The position numbers were made by a program, and so were the translations under genes. From the NCBI GenBank assembly GCA_039817385.1, contig JBCBVY010000001.1:744001-808000 (forward strand): DNA of 64,000 bases, written 5' to 3'. Shown in pieces: positions 43,384 to 51,796 of this stretch. The notes beneath the pieces are model-generated. The model did not search any database. It was not told the DNA's origin and saw only the letters and a list, made by a program, of their open reading frames with translations. Every line of letters starts with the position of its first letter. The stretch's first letter is position 1. The DNA comes from JBCBCP01 sp039817385. GTDB lineage: Bacteria; Pseudomonadota; Alphaproteobacteria; Rhodobacterales; Rhodobacteraceae.

Positions 43384-44009
43384 GGCTGACCCGCCAAAGC
43401 CGTCCCGATCATCGCATCGCGGCTCACCAAGTCCATCAGCTGCTGCTCGGACCAGCCTTCGGTGCCCGCAGGCCGCATCGGCACCACCAGATAGCGGACC
43501 TCGGCGGTCGAATCCCAGACCCGCACCGCCGTCTCCTCAGGCAGCTCAACCCCAAACTCCGCCAGCACCTTGCGCGGCGCGCGCACAGCGCGGGCGCGGT
43601 AGGCGTCGGACTTGTACCAGCCCGGCGGAATGCCCAGCAGCGGCCACGGATAGCAGGAACACAGCGTGCACACGACCATGTTGTGCACCTTGGGCGTGTT
43701 CTCCACCGCCACCATGTGCTCACCCTGCCGTCCATAGTAACCCAGCTCGGCCACCACCGCCGTCGCGTCCTCCAGCAGCGCCGCACGAAACCCCTCATCC
43801 GCCCACGCCTTCGCCACCACACGGGCGCCATTGCGCGGGCCAACCTTGTTTTCATAGGTGTCGATGATCGCATCCACTGCTGCGGGGTCGATCAGCCCCT
43901 TTTGCACCAAAAGCGTCTCAAGCGCCTTCAGACGCAACGCAGGCTCGGGGGGCAGCAGGGCATGGGGGTGGTCGTGGTCGTGATGATCATGCGGCATACG
44001 GGTACTCAT
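43380..44009 (-). CDS. nthA: Nitrile hydratase alpha subunit, cobalt type
   Basis: 209 residues. Metal-binding subunit. The claw motif VCTLCSC at residues 113-119 (Cys114, Cys117, Cys119) has Thr between the cysteines, which marks the cobalt rather than the iron class. SWPLLGIPPGWYKS-type sequence (YPWPLLGIPPGWYKSDAY) follows, and RVWDSTAEVRYLVVPMRP ends the fold. The His-rich N-terminus (MPHDHHDHDHPH) could bind metal. Start 44009 was preferred to 43997 for an upstream AGGA. No amidase gene is nearby. Confidence 0.93.
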   Translation of the reverse strand: MSTRMPHDHHDHDHPHALLPPEPALRLKALETLLVQKGLIDPAAVDAIIDTYENKVGPRNGARVVAKAWADEGFRAALLEDATAVVAELGYYGRQGEHMVAVENTPKVHNMVVCTLCSCYPWPLLGIPPGWYKSDAYRARAVRAPRKVLAEFGVELPEETAVRVWDSTAEVRYLVVPMRPAGTEGWSEQQLMDLVSRDAMIGTALAGQP

Positions 44010-44106
44010 GCACATCGGTCCTGGCCGCGTCCAGCCTATGCGCAATCATCCTCTTGCCCCTTCGCCCCCCATCGCATATCTCGCAGCAAACCGCGCGCGA
44101 GGGCTC

Positions 44107-44469
44107 ATGGAAACCGTTGTTCTTACCGTTCACCTGCTGTTGGCCCTTGGCCTGATCGGCGTCGTGCTGATGCAACGCTCCGAAGGCGGCGGGCTGGGTA
44201 TGGGCGGCGGAGGCGGGGCGACGGCTTCGGGGCGCGCGCCGCAGACGGCCCTGGGCAAGATGACATGGGTTCTGGCTGCCCTCTTTATCTGCACCTCGAT
44301 CACGCTGACGATCTTTGCCGCGCAGAACTCTGCCGGGTCCTCGGTAATTGACCGGCTGGGCATCGACCGCCCCGCGGCCGAGACGGAAACGCCGCTGGCC
44401 CCGCCCGCGGGCGATTTGACGCCGCCCGCACCGGGCGACACCGCGCCGCTGGTCCCGCAGCTGGATTAA
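44107..44469 (+). CDS. secG: Preprotein translocase subunit SecG
   Basis: 120 residues with two transmembrane helices (about 1-22 and 58-78) separated by VLMQRSEGGGLGMGGGGG, the SecG glycine-rich loop. The C-terminal tail is Pro/Ala-rich, common in alphaproteobacteria. Part of the SecYEG channel. Upstream pyrG order (secG-pyrG) is usual in this group. Divergent from nitrile hydratase. Confidence 0.94.
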   Translation: METVVLTVHLLLALGLIGVVLMQRSEGGGLGMGGGGGATASGRAPQTALGKMTWVLAALFICTSITLTIFAAQNSAGSSVIDRLGIDRPAAETETPLAPPAGDLTPPAPGDTAPLVPQLD

Positions 44470-44630
44470 CACCTAAAGCTAGACGCCGCGGCGCAGCGAC
44501 ACTCTACATATTGCGCCGCGCATCCGAATCCTGATAAACTATAGTCCCGTGGGCAGGGCACACGCGCCTGCCTGCCAAGGACGATTATGCGCGTATCCAC
44601 CACGCGCACAGAGGCACACGGGGTAGTCAC

Positions 44631-46274
44631 ATGGCACGCTTCATTTTCATCACCGGCGGCGTGGTGTCATCGCTTGGCAAGGGCCTCGCCTCTGCTGCGC
44701 TTGGCGCTTTGCTTCAGGCCCGCGGCTTTACCGTGCGCCTGCGCAAGCTGGACCCCTACCTGAACGTTGATCCCGGCACGATGTCCCCGTTCGAGCATGG
44801 CGAGGTGTTCGTCACCGATGACGGGGCGGAGACGGACCTCGACCTCGGCCATTACGAGCGGTTCACCGGCGTGCCCGCGCGCAAGACCGATTCCGTCTCG
44901 TCGGGCCGCATCTACACCACCGTGCTGGAGAAGGAGCGCCGCGGCGATTACCTCGGCAAAACGATCCAGGTGATCCCCCACGTCACGAACGAGATCAAGG
45001 ATTTCATCGCCATCGGCGAGGACGAGGTCGATTTCATGCTCTGCGAAATTGGCGGCACCGTGGGCGATATCGAAGGGCTGCCCTTTTTTGAGGCCATCCG
45101 CCAGTTCAGCCAAGACAAACCCCGCGGGCAGTGCATCTTCATGCACCTGACGCTGCTGCCCTATATCAAAGCCTCGGGCGAGCTGAAGACGAAACCGACC
45201 CAGCACTCCGTGAAGGAGTTGCGCAGCATCGGCATCGCGCCCGATATCCTCGTCTGCCGCTCCGAAGGGCCGATCCCGAAAAAGGAGCGCGACAAGCTCG
45301 CCCTCTTCTGCAACGTCCGACCCGACAGCGTGATCGCGGCGCAGGATCTGTCCACCATCTACGACGCCCCCCTCGCCTACCACCGCGAAGGGCTGGACCA
45401 GGCCGTGCTCGACGCGTTCCAGATCAGCCCGGCGCCGAAGCCGGACCTTGGTAAATGGGAGGATGTGAGCGACCGCATCCACAACGCCGAAGGCGAGGTG
45501 CGCGTGGCCATTGTCGGCAAATACACCCAGCTTGAAGACGCCTATAAATCAATCGCCGAAGCGCTCACCCACGGCGGCATGGCGAACCGCGTCCGCGTGA
45601 AAATCGACTGGGTCGATGCGGAGCTGTTCGAGAACGAGGACCCCGCCCCCCACCTCGAAGGCTTCCACGCCATCCTCGTGCCCGGCGGCTTCGGCGAGCG
45701 GGGGACCGAAGGCAAGATCCGCGCCGCTGAATTCGCCCGCACGCGGGGCGTGCCGTACCTGGGCATTTGTCTGGGCATGCAGATGGCGGTGATTGAAGCG
45801 GCGCGCAATGTGGCGGGTCTGGCCAAGGCGGGATCGGAAGAGTTCGACCACGAGGCCGGTAAAAAGCGTTTTGAACCGGTGGTGTACCATCTCAAGGAAT
45901 GGGTGCAGGGTAACCACAAGGTCCAGCGCAAGGCCGATGACGACAAGGGCGGCACAATGCGCCTTGGCGCTTATGACGCGATCCTCGAAGGCGGCTCCAA
46001 GGTCGCAGGCGTCTATGGCACCACCGCCATTGATGAGCGCCACCGCCACCGCTACGAGGTCGACATCGCCTACCGCGAGCAGCTGGAACAGGCGGGCCTG
46101 ACGTTCTCCGGCATGTCCCCCGACGGCCGCCTGCCGGAGATCATCGAATGGCCAGACCACCCGTGGTTCATCGGCGTCCAGTTCCACCCCGAGCTGAAGT
46201 CCAAACCGTTCGACCCGCACCCCCTCTTCGCCGATTTCGTCCGCGCCGCCCGCGACGTCAGCCGGCTGGTGTAG
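44631..46274 (+). CDS. pyrG: CTP synthase
   Basis: 547 residues (usual). Makes CTP from UTP using glutamine. The N-terminal synthetase domain has GGVVSSLGKGLASAALGALL and DPYLNVDPGTMSPFEHGEVF. The C-terminal class I amidotransferase has the nucleophile Cys in LGICLGMQMAV and the His-Glu pair in FHPELKS. Ends RDVSRLV; a degenerate copy of this end recurs about 500 bases downstream. A hairpin (CGCGGCGCA/TGCGCCGCG, 44487-44520) lies in the leader. Confidence 0.98.
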   Translation: MARFIFITGGVVSSLGKGLASAALGALLQARGFTVRLRKLDPYLNVDPGTMSPFEHGEVFVTDDGAETDLDLGHYERFTGVPARKTDSVSSGRIYTTVLEKERRGDYLGKTIQVIPHVTNEIKDFIAIGEDEVDFMLCEIGGTVGDIEGLPFFEAIRQFSQDKPRGQCIFMHLTLLPYIKASGELKTKPTQHSVKELRSIGIAPDILVCRSEGPIPKKERDKLALFCNVRPDSVIAAQDLSTIYDAPLAYHREGLDQAVLDAFQISPAPKPDLGKWEDVSDRIHNAEGEVRVAIVGKYTQLEDAYKSIAEALTHGGMANRVRVKIDWVDAELFENEDPAPHLEGFHAILVPGGFGERGTEGKIRAAEFARTRGVPYLGICLGMQMAVIEAARNVAGLAKAGSEEFDHEAGKKRFEPVVYHLKEWVQGNHKVQRKADDDKGGTMRLGAYDAILEGGSKVAGVYGTTAIDERHRHRYEVDIAYREQLEQAGLTFSGMSPDGRLPEIIEWPDHPWFIGVQFHPELKSKPFDPHPLFADFVRAARDVSRLV

Positions 46275-46292
46275 GGTGGGTGAAACCCACCG
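46254..46292 (+). repeat. 39-bp direct repeat, copy 1 (pyrG 3' end)
   Basis: Covers the last codons of pyrG, its TAG stop, and a hairpin GGGTGGGT-GAA-ACCCACC. A copy with 37 of 39 bases identical lies at 46753-46791. Confidence 0.9.
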
Positions 46293-46387
46293 AGGACCGC
46301 CGCAGCGAAAGTCGGGTTTGAGCCCAATATTGCCAAACTCCTGCAACGCAGCCAACGTCCGCTTGGCAAACATACGGGGAACGGCCG

Positions 46388-46651
46388 ATGGGTATTGAGA
46401 TACAACTTGACGATGACGCTGCGTTAGCATTGTTCGACTTTCTATCTCGCACGCTAGACGAACAGAACGGTGAAAACCTGCAAGATGCCACCGTGCACGA
46501 CGGAGAGCTTTGGGCCCTCAACTCGCTGCTCTGCGTTTTAGAAAAGGCACTGACCGAACCATTCGACAAAAACTATCGCGATCACGTCAAAGCCGCGCTT
46601 GAAGTACTTACACTCAAGTCAGGTGCTTGGCCCTCGACCGCTGAAAAGTAG
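46388..46651 (+). CDS. Small protein of unknown function, foreign appearance
   Basis: 87 residues, acidic, starting MGIEIQLDDDAALALFDFL and ending SGAWPSTAEK; mostly helical. Codon third positions are much richer in A and T than in the surrounding genes (ATT GAG ATA CAA CTT). It lies between two copies of the pyrG 3' end, which suggests arrival by recombination at pyrG. No family is recognised; small cytosolic proteins of this type occur in immunity-type or cargo loci, but there is no direct evidence. Confidence 0.7.
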   Translation: MGIEIQLDDDAALALFDFLSRTLDEQNGENLQDATVHDGELWALNSLLCVLEKALTEPFDKNYRDHVKAALEVLTLKSGAWPSTAEK

Positions 46652-46752
46652 TAAGCTCGGAAATCCGTGCTCTCAAAAGCTGCCATTCATCGGATCGGTA
46701 CAAAAGGCAGCTTCGTCCGCAAAGCTGCCCTCCATGCCGCACCGCCCCCCGG

Positions 46753-46791
46753 GACGTCAGCCATCTGGTGTAGGGTGGGTGAAACCCACCG
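46753..46791 (+). repeat. 39-bp direct repeat, copy 2 (duplicated pyrG 3' end)
   Basis: Translated in the pyrG frame it reads RDVSHLV-stop against RDVSRLV-stop in pyrG, followed by the same GGGTGGGT-GAA-ACCCACC hairpin. Weaker similarity extends about 14 bases further upstream (CGCACCGCCCC against CGCGCCGCCCG). Confidence 0.85.
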
Positions 46792-46885
46792 CCCCGCGCA
46801 CCTGCACGGGCCACACCAGAGCAATTGCCACAGGGGATCAATCGGCCTACGCTTTGCCTATTGATCCTCTGGGGGGTTCGACCAA

Positions 46886-48103
46886 ATGCATTTTTACCGA
46901 TGCGCGCTGGCGCTGTTCATCCTGCTGTTGCCCGCGCCCGGTCTGGCGCAGAACGCCACCAATCCGCACTACCCGGTGGTGGCCGTTGACCGGAACGCTG
47001 GCATCATCGCCATCGTCGATGAGATCAACTTCCGCCTGCCCCTGTCCTTTGAGCGGGTGCTGGAGGACGTGCCAAACGCCAACACGCTGATCCTGCACAG
47101 CCCCGGCGGGTCGGTGCACGCGGCGCTGGCCGTGGCCAGCCGGGTCCGCAGCCTTGGCTTGCGCACGGTGATCCGGTCTGGGGATCGCTGTTTTTCCGCC
47201 TGTTCGATGATCTTCCTTGCGGGCACGCGGCGCGAAGCGCAAGGCGAGCTGGGCGTGCATCAGATCAGTTCGGATTCCGGCAACCTTGTGTCAGGCCAGT
47301 TCGCGCTTGCTGACATCATCGAAGTGCTCGGCGATTTCCAGGTGCCGACGGAGGTCATCGCGATCATGCTGCGCACCCCGCCCGAAGACATGTATGTGTT
47401 TTCCCCCGAAGAGCTGCGCCGCTACGGGCTGAGCGGCGGGGCGGCCCCAGCCCCGCGCCCCAGTCAGGCGCCGCCCTCTGCGTCCGTCGACTACACCAAC
47501 CCGAACTCATGGCGCGGCAAGACAATCACCGGCAAGCTCGCCTCCAATGGCAAGCTTTGGTACTCTTGGCTTTACGCAAACGGGCGTACGGTCTTTCAGA
47601 CCACGAGCGGCGCGCGCCGCTCGGGCCGGTATGAGATCCGCGGCACCTCCGTCTGCTACCTTTATGACGGCACCTCGACCTGGGCCTGCCGGACACCGCA
47701 ACGGGTTGGCGGGGTTATCCGCTGGGTCGATGAGCGGGGCAATTTCGTCTCCTACATCCAGCGGATTGACGACACGAGCCTTGTTTCCGCCGCCAAGGCG
47801 CGGACACTCACCGCAACCTCCGTGGCCGAGGCCATCGGCCCAGGCAATTGCGCACTTGTCGTCGCGGCGCGCCAGACTCCGGGCGCGGCGCGGGACTATG
47901 TCCGGGCCAACATCTCCGATCAGCGCTTCCTGCAAGGCTACCGCGGCCAGAACGGGTGGATTGCGATTTCCATCGGCAACCTTAAACCAGATGAGGTGGA
48001 CCGGGTGCTGGCCGAATGGAAGGCTGCTGGTCGCATTCCGCCCGACAGCTATTGCAGCAAGGGCCGCAACTTTGTCGATCTGGTCGATCTGCGCACCCGT
48101 TAG
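46886..48103 (+). CDS. Periplasmic ClpP/crotonase-fold protein with C-terminal SPOR-like region
   Basis: 405 residues with a signal peptide (1-21). Residues 25-180 resemble the COG3904-type ClpP-fold family: LILHSPGGSVHAALAVASRV, then GDRCFSACSMIFLAG with the likely catalytic Ser, and LGVHQISSDSG with the His. The middle (about 205-290) is a beta-rich domain (WRGKTITGKLASNGKLWYSW, then RYEIRGTSVCYLYDG). The end resembles a SPOR repeat (NCALVVAARQT... GWIAISIGNLKPDEVDRVL). Probably a periplasmic protease or binding protein. Convergent with the cyclase gene, sharing 4 bases. Confidence 0.85.
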   Translation: MHFYRCALALFILLLPAPGLAQNATNPHYPVVAVDRNAGIIAIVDEINFRLPLSFERVLEDVPNANTLILHSPGGSVHAALAVASRVRSLGLRTVIRSGDRCFSACSMIFLAGTRREAQGELGVHQISSDSGNLVSGQFALADIIEVLGDFQVPTEVIAIMLRTPPEDMYVFSPEELRRYGLSGGAAPAPRPSQAPPSASVDYTNPNSWRGKTITGKLASNGKLWYSWLYANGRTVFQTTSGARRSGRYEIRGTSVCYLYDGTSTWACRTPQRVGGVIRWVDERGNFVSYIQRIDDTSLVSAAKARTLTATSVAEAIGPGNCALVVAARQTPGAARDYVRANISDQRFLQGYRGQNGWIAISIGNLKPDEVDRVLAEWKAAGRIPPDSYCSKGRNFVDLVDLRTR

Positions 48104-49359
48104 GACACGCCCAGCACCGCCATCGGGGCTTTCACCCCGCGCACGGTGACCGCGCCGTAATCGCGCGCCTCTGGCGGCGCCAGCGCGCCTGCGTCCACGC
48201 TGGCTTGCGACAGGGCAAGCGCCAACCCCTCCGCCTTGGCAAAGCCTTCCAGCCGGGAGGCGATGTTCACCGTCTCGCCCAGCGCGGTGAATTCCAGCCG
48301 CCGCGCATCGCCAAACGCACCAATCAGCGCAGGGCCGGAATGCAGGCTCGCGGCGCTTTGCAGCCCGTCTTGCGCCAGCCCTGCCCGGATGCCCGTCCAC
48401 GCGTCATAGGCCGCCTGCGCACTCGGGCCCGCGCCGTGCAGCCCGAAAATGACCATCGCGCCATCGCCCACAAACTTGTCCACGACCCCGCCATGCCGCT
48501 CTGCCGCGTCCAGCACGCGGGCGCGGAATTTTGCAAGCACCGCGGCAACTTCCGCCGCGCCCAACCGCTCCGTCATTGCGGTAAAGCCGCGCAGGTCCAT
48601 CATCAGCACCGTGATCTCCCGCTGCGCCGGCTTGCGCAGATCATCGAGCGCCGCATCGCTTAGCCGCGCGCTCAGCTCGCCGGGCAAAAAACGGCGCAGG
48701 TTCTCCGCCGCCTCAACCTGCTGCGCCACGTCCAGCACCAGCCGCCGCGCGCGGTAGACGGCGGTACCAATGACAAGGCCCAAGACCGTCAGCATCACCA
48801 TGCGCATCACGTTGGGCGGCGGCGAATAGAGCACCTGCACCTCCCGGCTCACCTCGGGCGCCCAGGGCGTGCCCAGCATTGGGGCGTGAAACGTGACCGC
48901 GATGCAGACGGTCAGCAACCCGGCGACCGTGAAGATATGCAGCTCCAGCCGGTAACGCAGCGCCTGCACCGCAAGCACCAGCACCACAACCAGCAAAAGC
49001 GGGCTGGCGAGCGCCAGAAGCGACGGCGTCGCCGGATCGCGCACGTCGATGAAAAGCTGAAAGCCGAGGATCGCAATTTCCAACGCGTTGAACAGCCAAC
49101 TGTACCAAAACCGGAACCGCATCGGGCGGGAGAACCAGAAATTCACCGCACCGAGGGCAAAGTAAACACCCGCCCCCGCCAGCAGCCACCACAGCTCCGT
49201 CCGGCGCACGTCCCGGCTTTCGGGATCCAGATTGATCAGAAGGCCGCTGACCCCAAGGAACAAGGCCGCGGCCAGGATCATCCGCAGCACCGCGATCAGG
49301 CGCTCGGACTGGATATCGGACTGCCGCAGCAGCGCGGCGCCAGTGCTTTGCGTTGTCAT
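48100..49359 (-). CDS. Membrane-bound class III adenylate/guanylate cyclase
   Basis: 419 residues. Six transmembrane helices (about 22-40, 55-72, 85-105, 108-130, 135-155, 178-200) are followed by a linker (AAENLRRFLPGELSARLSD) and a class III nucleotide cyclase domain. The metal-binding motif TVLMMDLRGFTAMTERLGA, VDKFVGDGAMVIFG and the transition-state segment LGETVNIASRLEG are all present. Makes cAMP (or cGMP). The start was set at the ATG preceding QSTGAALLRQ. Confidence 0.93.
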   Translation of the reverse strand: MTTQSTGAALLRQSDIQSERLIAVLRMILAAALFLGVSGLLINLDPESRDVRRTELWWLLAGAGVYFALGAVNFWFSRPMRFRFWYSWLFNALEIAILGFQLFIDVRDPATPSLLALASPLLLVVVLVLAVQALRYRLELHIFTVAGLLTVCIAVTFHAPMLGTPWAPEVSREVQVLYSPPPNVMRMVMLTVLGLVIGTAVYRARRLVLDVAQQVEAAENLRRFLPGELSARLSDAALDDLRKPAQREITVLMMDLRGFTAMTERLGAAEVAAVLAKFRARVLDAAERHGGVVDKFVGDGAMVIFGLHGAGPSAQAAYDAWTGIRAGLAQDGLQSAASLHSGPALIGAFGDARRLEFTALGETVNIASRLEGFAKAEGLALALSQASVDAGALAPPEARDYGAVTVRGVKAPMAVLGVS

Positions 49360-49515
49360 CGCGTGCTCCCCATGAGTGCAGCGTAAGCCAGGCCGCACCA
49401 CCCGCCTAGGCGTTTGTCCGCTGGCCCATGCCAAAGCGCTCAACGCTTTGTGAGCCCCCTCGTCAGCCCGGGCGCGGCGCCTTACCTTCATCACAAGCCA
49501 AAAGGAGACGCCGAA

Positions 49516-50001
49516 ATGCCCATCCATAGCTTCCCCCGCCGCACCTTTCTTGCCGCGACCGGCGCGGCCCTCGTCACCGGCCTGCCCGCCCGGGCCAGTG
49601 GTCTTGCCCCCACGCGAACCATGCGCGGCGGGGCCAACAATTACCGCCCCGGCGCCGCCCTCACGACCCGGATCGGCGGCGGCGGGTTTCTGATGACCGG
49701 CACGGTGCGCCGCGCAGGCGACGGGGCGCCCATCGAAGGCGCGCGCATCCAGATCTGGGCGCACACAACAGAGGGTCACGAGCGCGACGCGGCCTCCCAC
49801 GGCGCCACCCTCACAGACGCGCAAGGCCGCTTCGAGATGGATATGCCCCAGATCGTGCCCGCCTTCGGCCAGCCCCACGGGCACCTCGCCTATGATGCAG
49901 AGTTCGACCAGAACGGTTTTCGGACGGTCTTTTTGCGCCCGGTGATGGCCAGCGCGGCGCTTACCACGTTGAACGCCGATTTCGTGCTTGAACCTGCGTG
50001 A
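49516..50001 (+). CDS. TAT-exported intradiol-dioxygenase-fold protein
   Basis: 161 residues. The N-terminus has a twin-arginine signal (FPRRTFLAATGAALVTG). The mature part has the intradiol ring-cleavage dioxygenase-like core: GFLMTGTVRRAGDGAPIEGA, RIQIWAHTTEGHE, DAQGRFEMDMP and GQPHGHLAYDAEFDQNGFRT. Not all iron-binding Tyr/His residues of classical enzymes can be identified, so activity is uncertain. Overlaps the next gene by GTGA; probably a secreted partner of the haem membrane protein. Confidence 0.82.
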   Translation: MPIHSFPRRTFLAATGAALVTGLPARASGLAPTRTMRGGANNYRPGAALTTRIGGGGFLMTGTVRRAGDGAPIEGARIQIWAHTTEGHERDAASHGATLTDAQGRFEMDMPQIVPAFGQPHGHLAYDAEFDQNGFRTVFLRPVMASAALTTLNADFVLEPA

Positions 50002-50567
50002 CGCGGGCGCTGATCTGGGGCGCGGTGATCGCGGCGCTGTTTACTCCGGTGGCGCTCGCCGCGGCCAGCCCGCTACTGCAATACCGCTCGCCGGTCTATA
50101 TCGCGGCGGGGCTTACGGGCATTGGCGCGATGTGCCTTTTGCTGATGCAGCCCCTTCTGGCGCTGAACGTGCTTCCCGGCCTGACAGCCGGGCAAAGCCG
50201 CCGCCTGCACCGCGCCTCAGGCCTCGCGCTTGTCACGCTGATCATTGCCCATGTCGCGGGCCTGTGGATCACCAGCCCGCCCGATGTGATCGACGCGCTG
50301 ACCTTTACCTCGCCGACGCCGTTCTCGCACTGGGGCGTGATCGCGATGTGGGCGGCCTTTGCTGCCGCCGCCCTCGCCGCCGCGCGCAGGCGCCTCGGCC
50401 CCAGGCTCTGGCGCCGCGCCCACCTCGCCCTTGCCGCGACCATCGCCGCGGGCACCGTCGCCCATGCCCTGCTGATCGAAGGGACGATGGAGCCCGCCTC
50501 CAAACTCGCCCTCACCGCCCTCCTCAGCGCTGCGACCGCAATCACGATCTATAGAACTGCGCGCTGA
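49998..50567 (+). CDS. Ferric-reductase-like transmembrane protein
   Basis: 189 residues with five or six transmembrane segments. Starts from GTG, overlapping the previous stop (GTGA). Histidines at RRLHRASGLALVTLIIAHVAG and RRAHLALAATIAAGTVAHALL are spaced as b-type haem ligands of the ferric reductase/YedZ group. With the TAT-exported protein upstream it may form an electron-transfer pair. A copy of the GC-rich element follows. Confidence 0.86.
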   Translation: MTRALIWGAVIAALFTPVALAAASPLLQYRSPVYIAAGLTGIGAMCLLLMQPLLALNVLPGLTAGQSRRLHRASGLALVTLIIAHVAGLWITSPPDVIDALTFTSPTPFSHWGVIAMWAAFAAAALAAARRRLGPRLWRRAHLALAATIAAGTVAHALLIEGTMEPASKLALTALLSAATAITIYRTAR

Positions 50568-50572
50568 CCCTC

Positions 50573-50627
50573 CCTCTTCTCTGTTCCAAAAAATCCCGGG
50601 GAGTGTGAGGGGCTGGCCCCTCACTCC
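50573..50627. repeat. Dispersed GC-rich intergenic element, copy 7
   Basis: Head CTTCTCTGTTCCAAAAAATC, then CCGGGGAGTG and the hairpin GTGAGGGGC-TG-GCCCCTCAC. It begins just after the stop of the ferric-reductase-like gene. Confidence 0.7.
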
Positions 50628-50720
50628 ACACGTCGCCAAGAGCGCTGACATCAAAAAACCTCTTCCCGCCGCAAGCAAAATGTACAGTATGGCGACCTCA
50701 ATTCGATGCGCGGCTCCAGA

Positions 50721-51503
50721 ATGCTCAGCTACCAACACGCCTACCACGCCGGGAACCTCGCGGATGTGCACAAGCACGCGCTGCTCGCGGTGATGCTGGA
50801 ATATGCCGCCCGCAAGGACAAACCGCTCAGCTATATCGAGACACATGCGGGCCGGGGCCTTTATGACCTTGGCGCGCCGGAGGCTGTAAAGACTGGTGAG
50901 GCGAAGGCCGCAGCGGGCGCAACGCGCGCCTTCGCACCCGATCACCCCTATTTGCAAGCGCTTGAAAAGACCCGGCAAACGCATGGTCAAGGCGCCTATC
51001 CCGGCTCCCCGCTTATCGCCCGCACCCTGCTGCGGGATACCGACAGCCTGCACCTGGCTGAGCTGCACCCGGCGGAGCATGCGGCCCTGCGCGGGGCCGT
51101 TCCGAGGGCCAACATCGCCAAGGAAGACGGCTTTGCCTTCGCCCACAGCCGCACGCCGCCCACCCCGCGCCGGGGCCTGATGCTGATCGATCCGAGCTAT
51201 GAGGTGAAATCCGACTACGCCGCGATCCCCGGCCACATCGCACGCCTAACCAAAGCCTGGAATGTTGGCATCATCACGCTGTGGTATCCGGTGCTGACCA
51301 ACCAAGCCCATCAAAACATGGTGAAAACCATCACAACCGCCCACCCGCAGGCGCTCCATTCACAGGTCCGCTTTGCCCCGGCGCGCAAGGGGCACGGCAT
51401 GGTTGGATCGGGCCTGATTGTCCTGAACCCGCCCTACCCCCTTGCCAGCGAGGCCGCACGTCTGGAACAGTGGTACGCGGAAAATCTGAAAGGCACCGCA
51501 TGA
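50721..51503 (+). CDS. rlmJ: 23S rRNA (adenine(2030)-N6)-methyltransferase
   Basis: 260 residues. Starts MLSYQHAYHAGNLADVHKHA, the RlmJ signature. SAM site SYIETHAGRGLYDL, and the catalytic motif reads DPSYEVK where most members have DPPYE. HGMVGSGLIVLNPPYPL is the C-terminal family end. Methylates A2030 of 23S rRNA. ATG 50721 was chosen over one 15 bases upstream. Its stop overlaps the next gene by ATGA. Confidence 0.94.
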   Translation: MLSYQHAYHAGNLADVHKHALLAVMLEYAARKDKPLSYIETHAGRGLYDLGAPEAVKTGEAKAAAGATRAFAPDHPYLQALEKTRQTHGQGAYPGSPLIARTLLRDTDSLHLAELHPAEHAALRGAVPRANIAKEDGFAFAHSRTPPTPRRGLMLIDPSYEVKSDYAAIPGHIARLTKAWNVGIITLWYPVLTNQAHQNMVKTITTAHPQALHSQVRFAPARKGHGMVGSGLIVLNPPYPLASEAARLEQWYAENLKGTA

Positions 51504-51796
51504 GCACCAAAGGCTACTGGATCGCCCACAACATCGTCACGGATGGCGAAGCCTACCGCGCCTACCAGGCGGCGAACGGTGCGGTGTTCGAGCGCTACGG
51601 CGCCCGTTTTCTCGTCCGCGGCGGTACGCAGGAAAACCCCGAAGGCCAGTGGAATGACCGCACGGTTGTGATTGAATTTCCCAGCTATGACGACGCGCTC
51701 GCCTGCTACCATTCGGATGAATACCAGGCGGCCAAAGCGCTGCGCGATCCGGTCTGCCGCGGCAACCTCGTGATTGTCGAAGGTTATGCGGGCTAG
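51500..51796 (+). CDS. DUF1330 family protein
   Basis: 98 residues, ferredoxin-like/dimeric alpha-beta barrel fold typical of DUF1330: GYWIAHNIVTDGEAYRAY, FLVRGGTQENPEG, RTVVIEFPSYDDALACYHSD and EYQAAKALRD. Function unknown. The ATG overlaps the rlmJ stop by 4 bases, and the next gene begins inside its last codons. Confidence 0.92.
   Translation: MSTKGYWIAHNIVTDGEAYRAYQAANGAVFERYGARFLVRGGTQENPEGQWNDRTVVIEFPSYDDALACYHSDEYQAAKALRDPVCRGNLVIVEGYAG

Noticed and set aside
44487..44520. Terminator or regulatory RNA upstream of pyrG
   Set aside because: The hairpin CGCGGCGCA/TGCGCCGCG is clear, but there is no T-run and no match to a known riboswitch or pyrG attenuator.
46388..46791. Integron cassette with attC
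   Set aside because: No attC-like structure or integrase is seen; the direct repeat is a copy of pyrG's own end.
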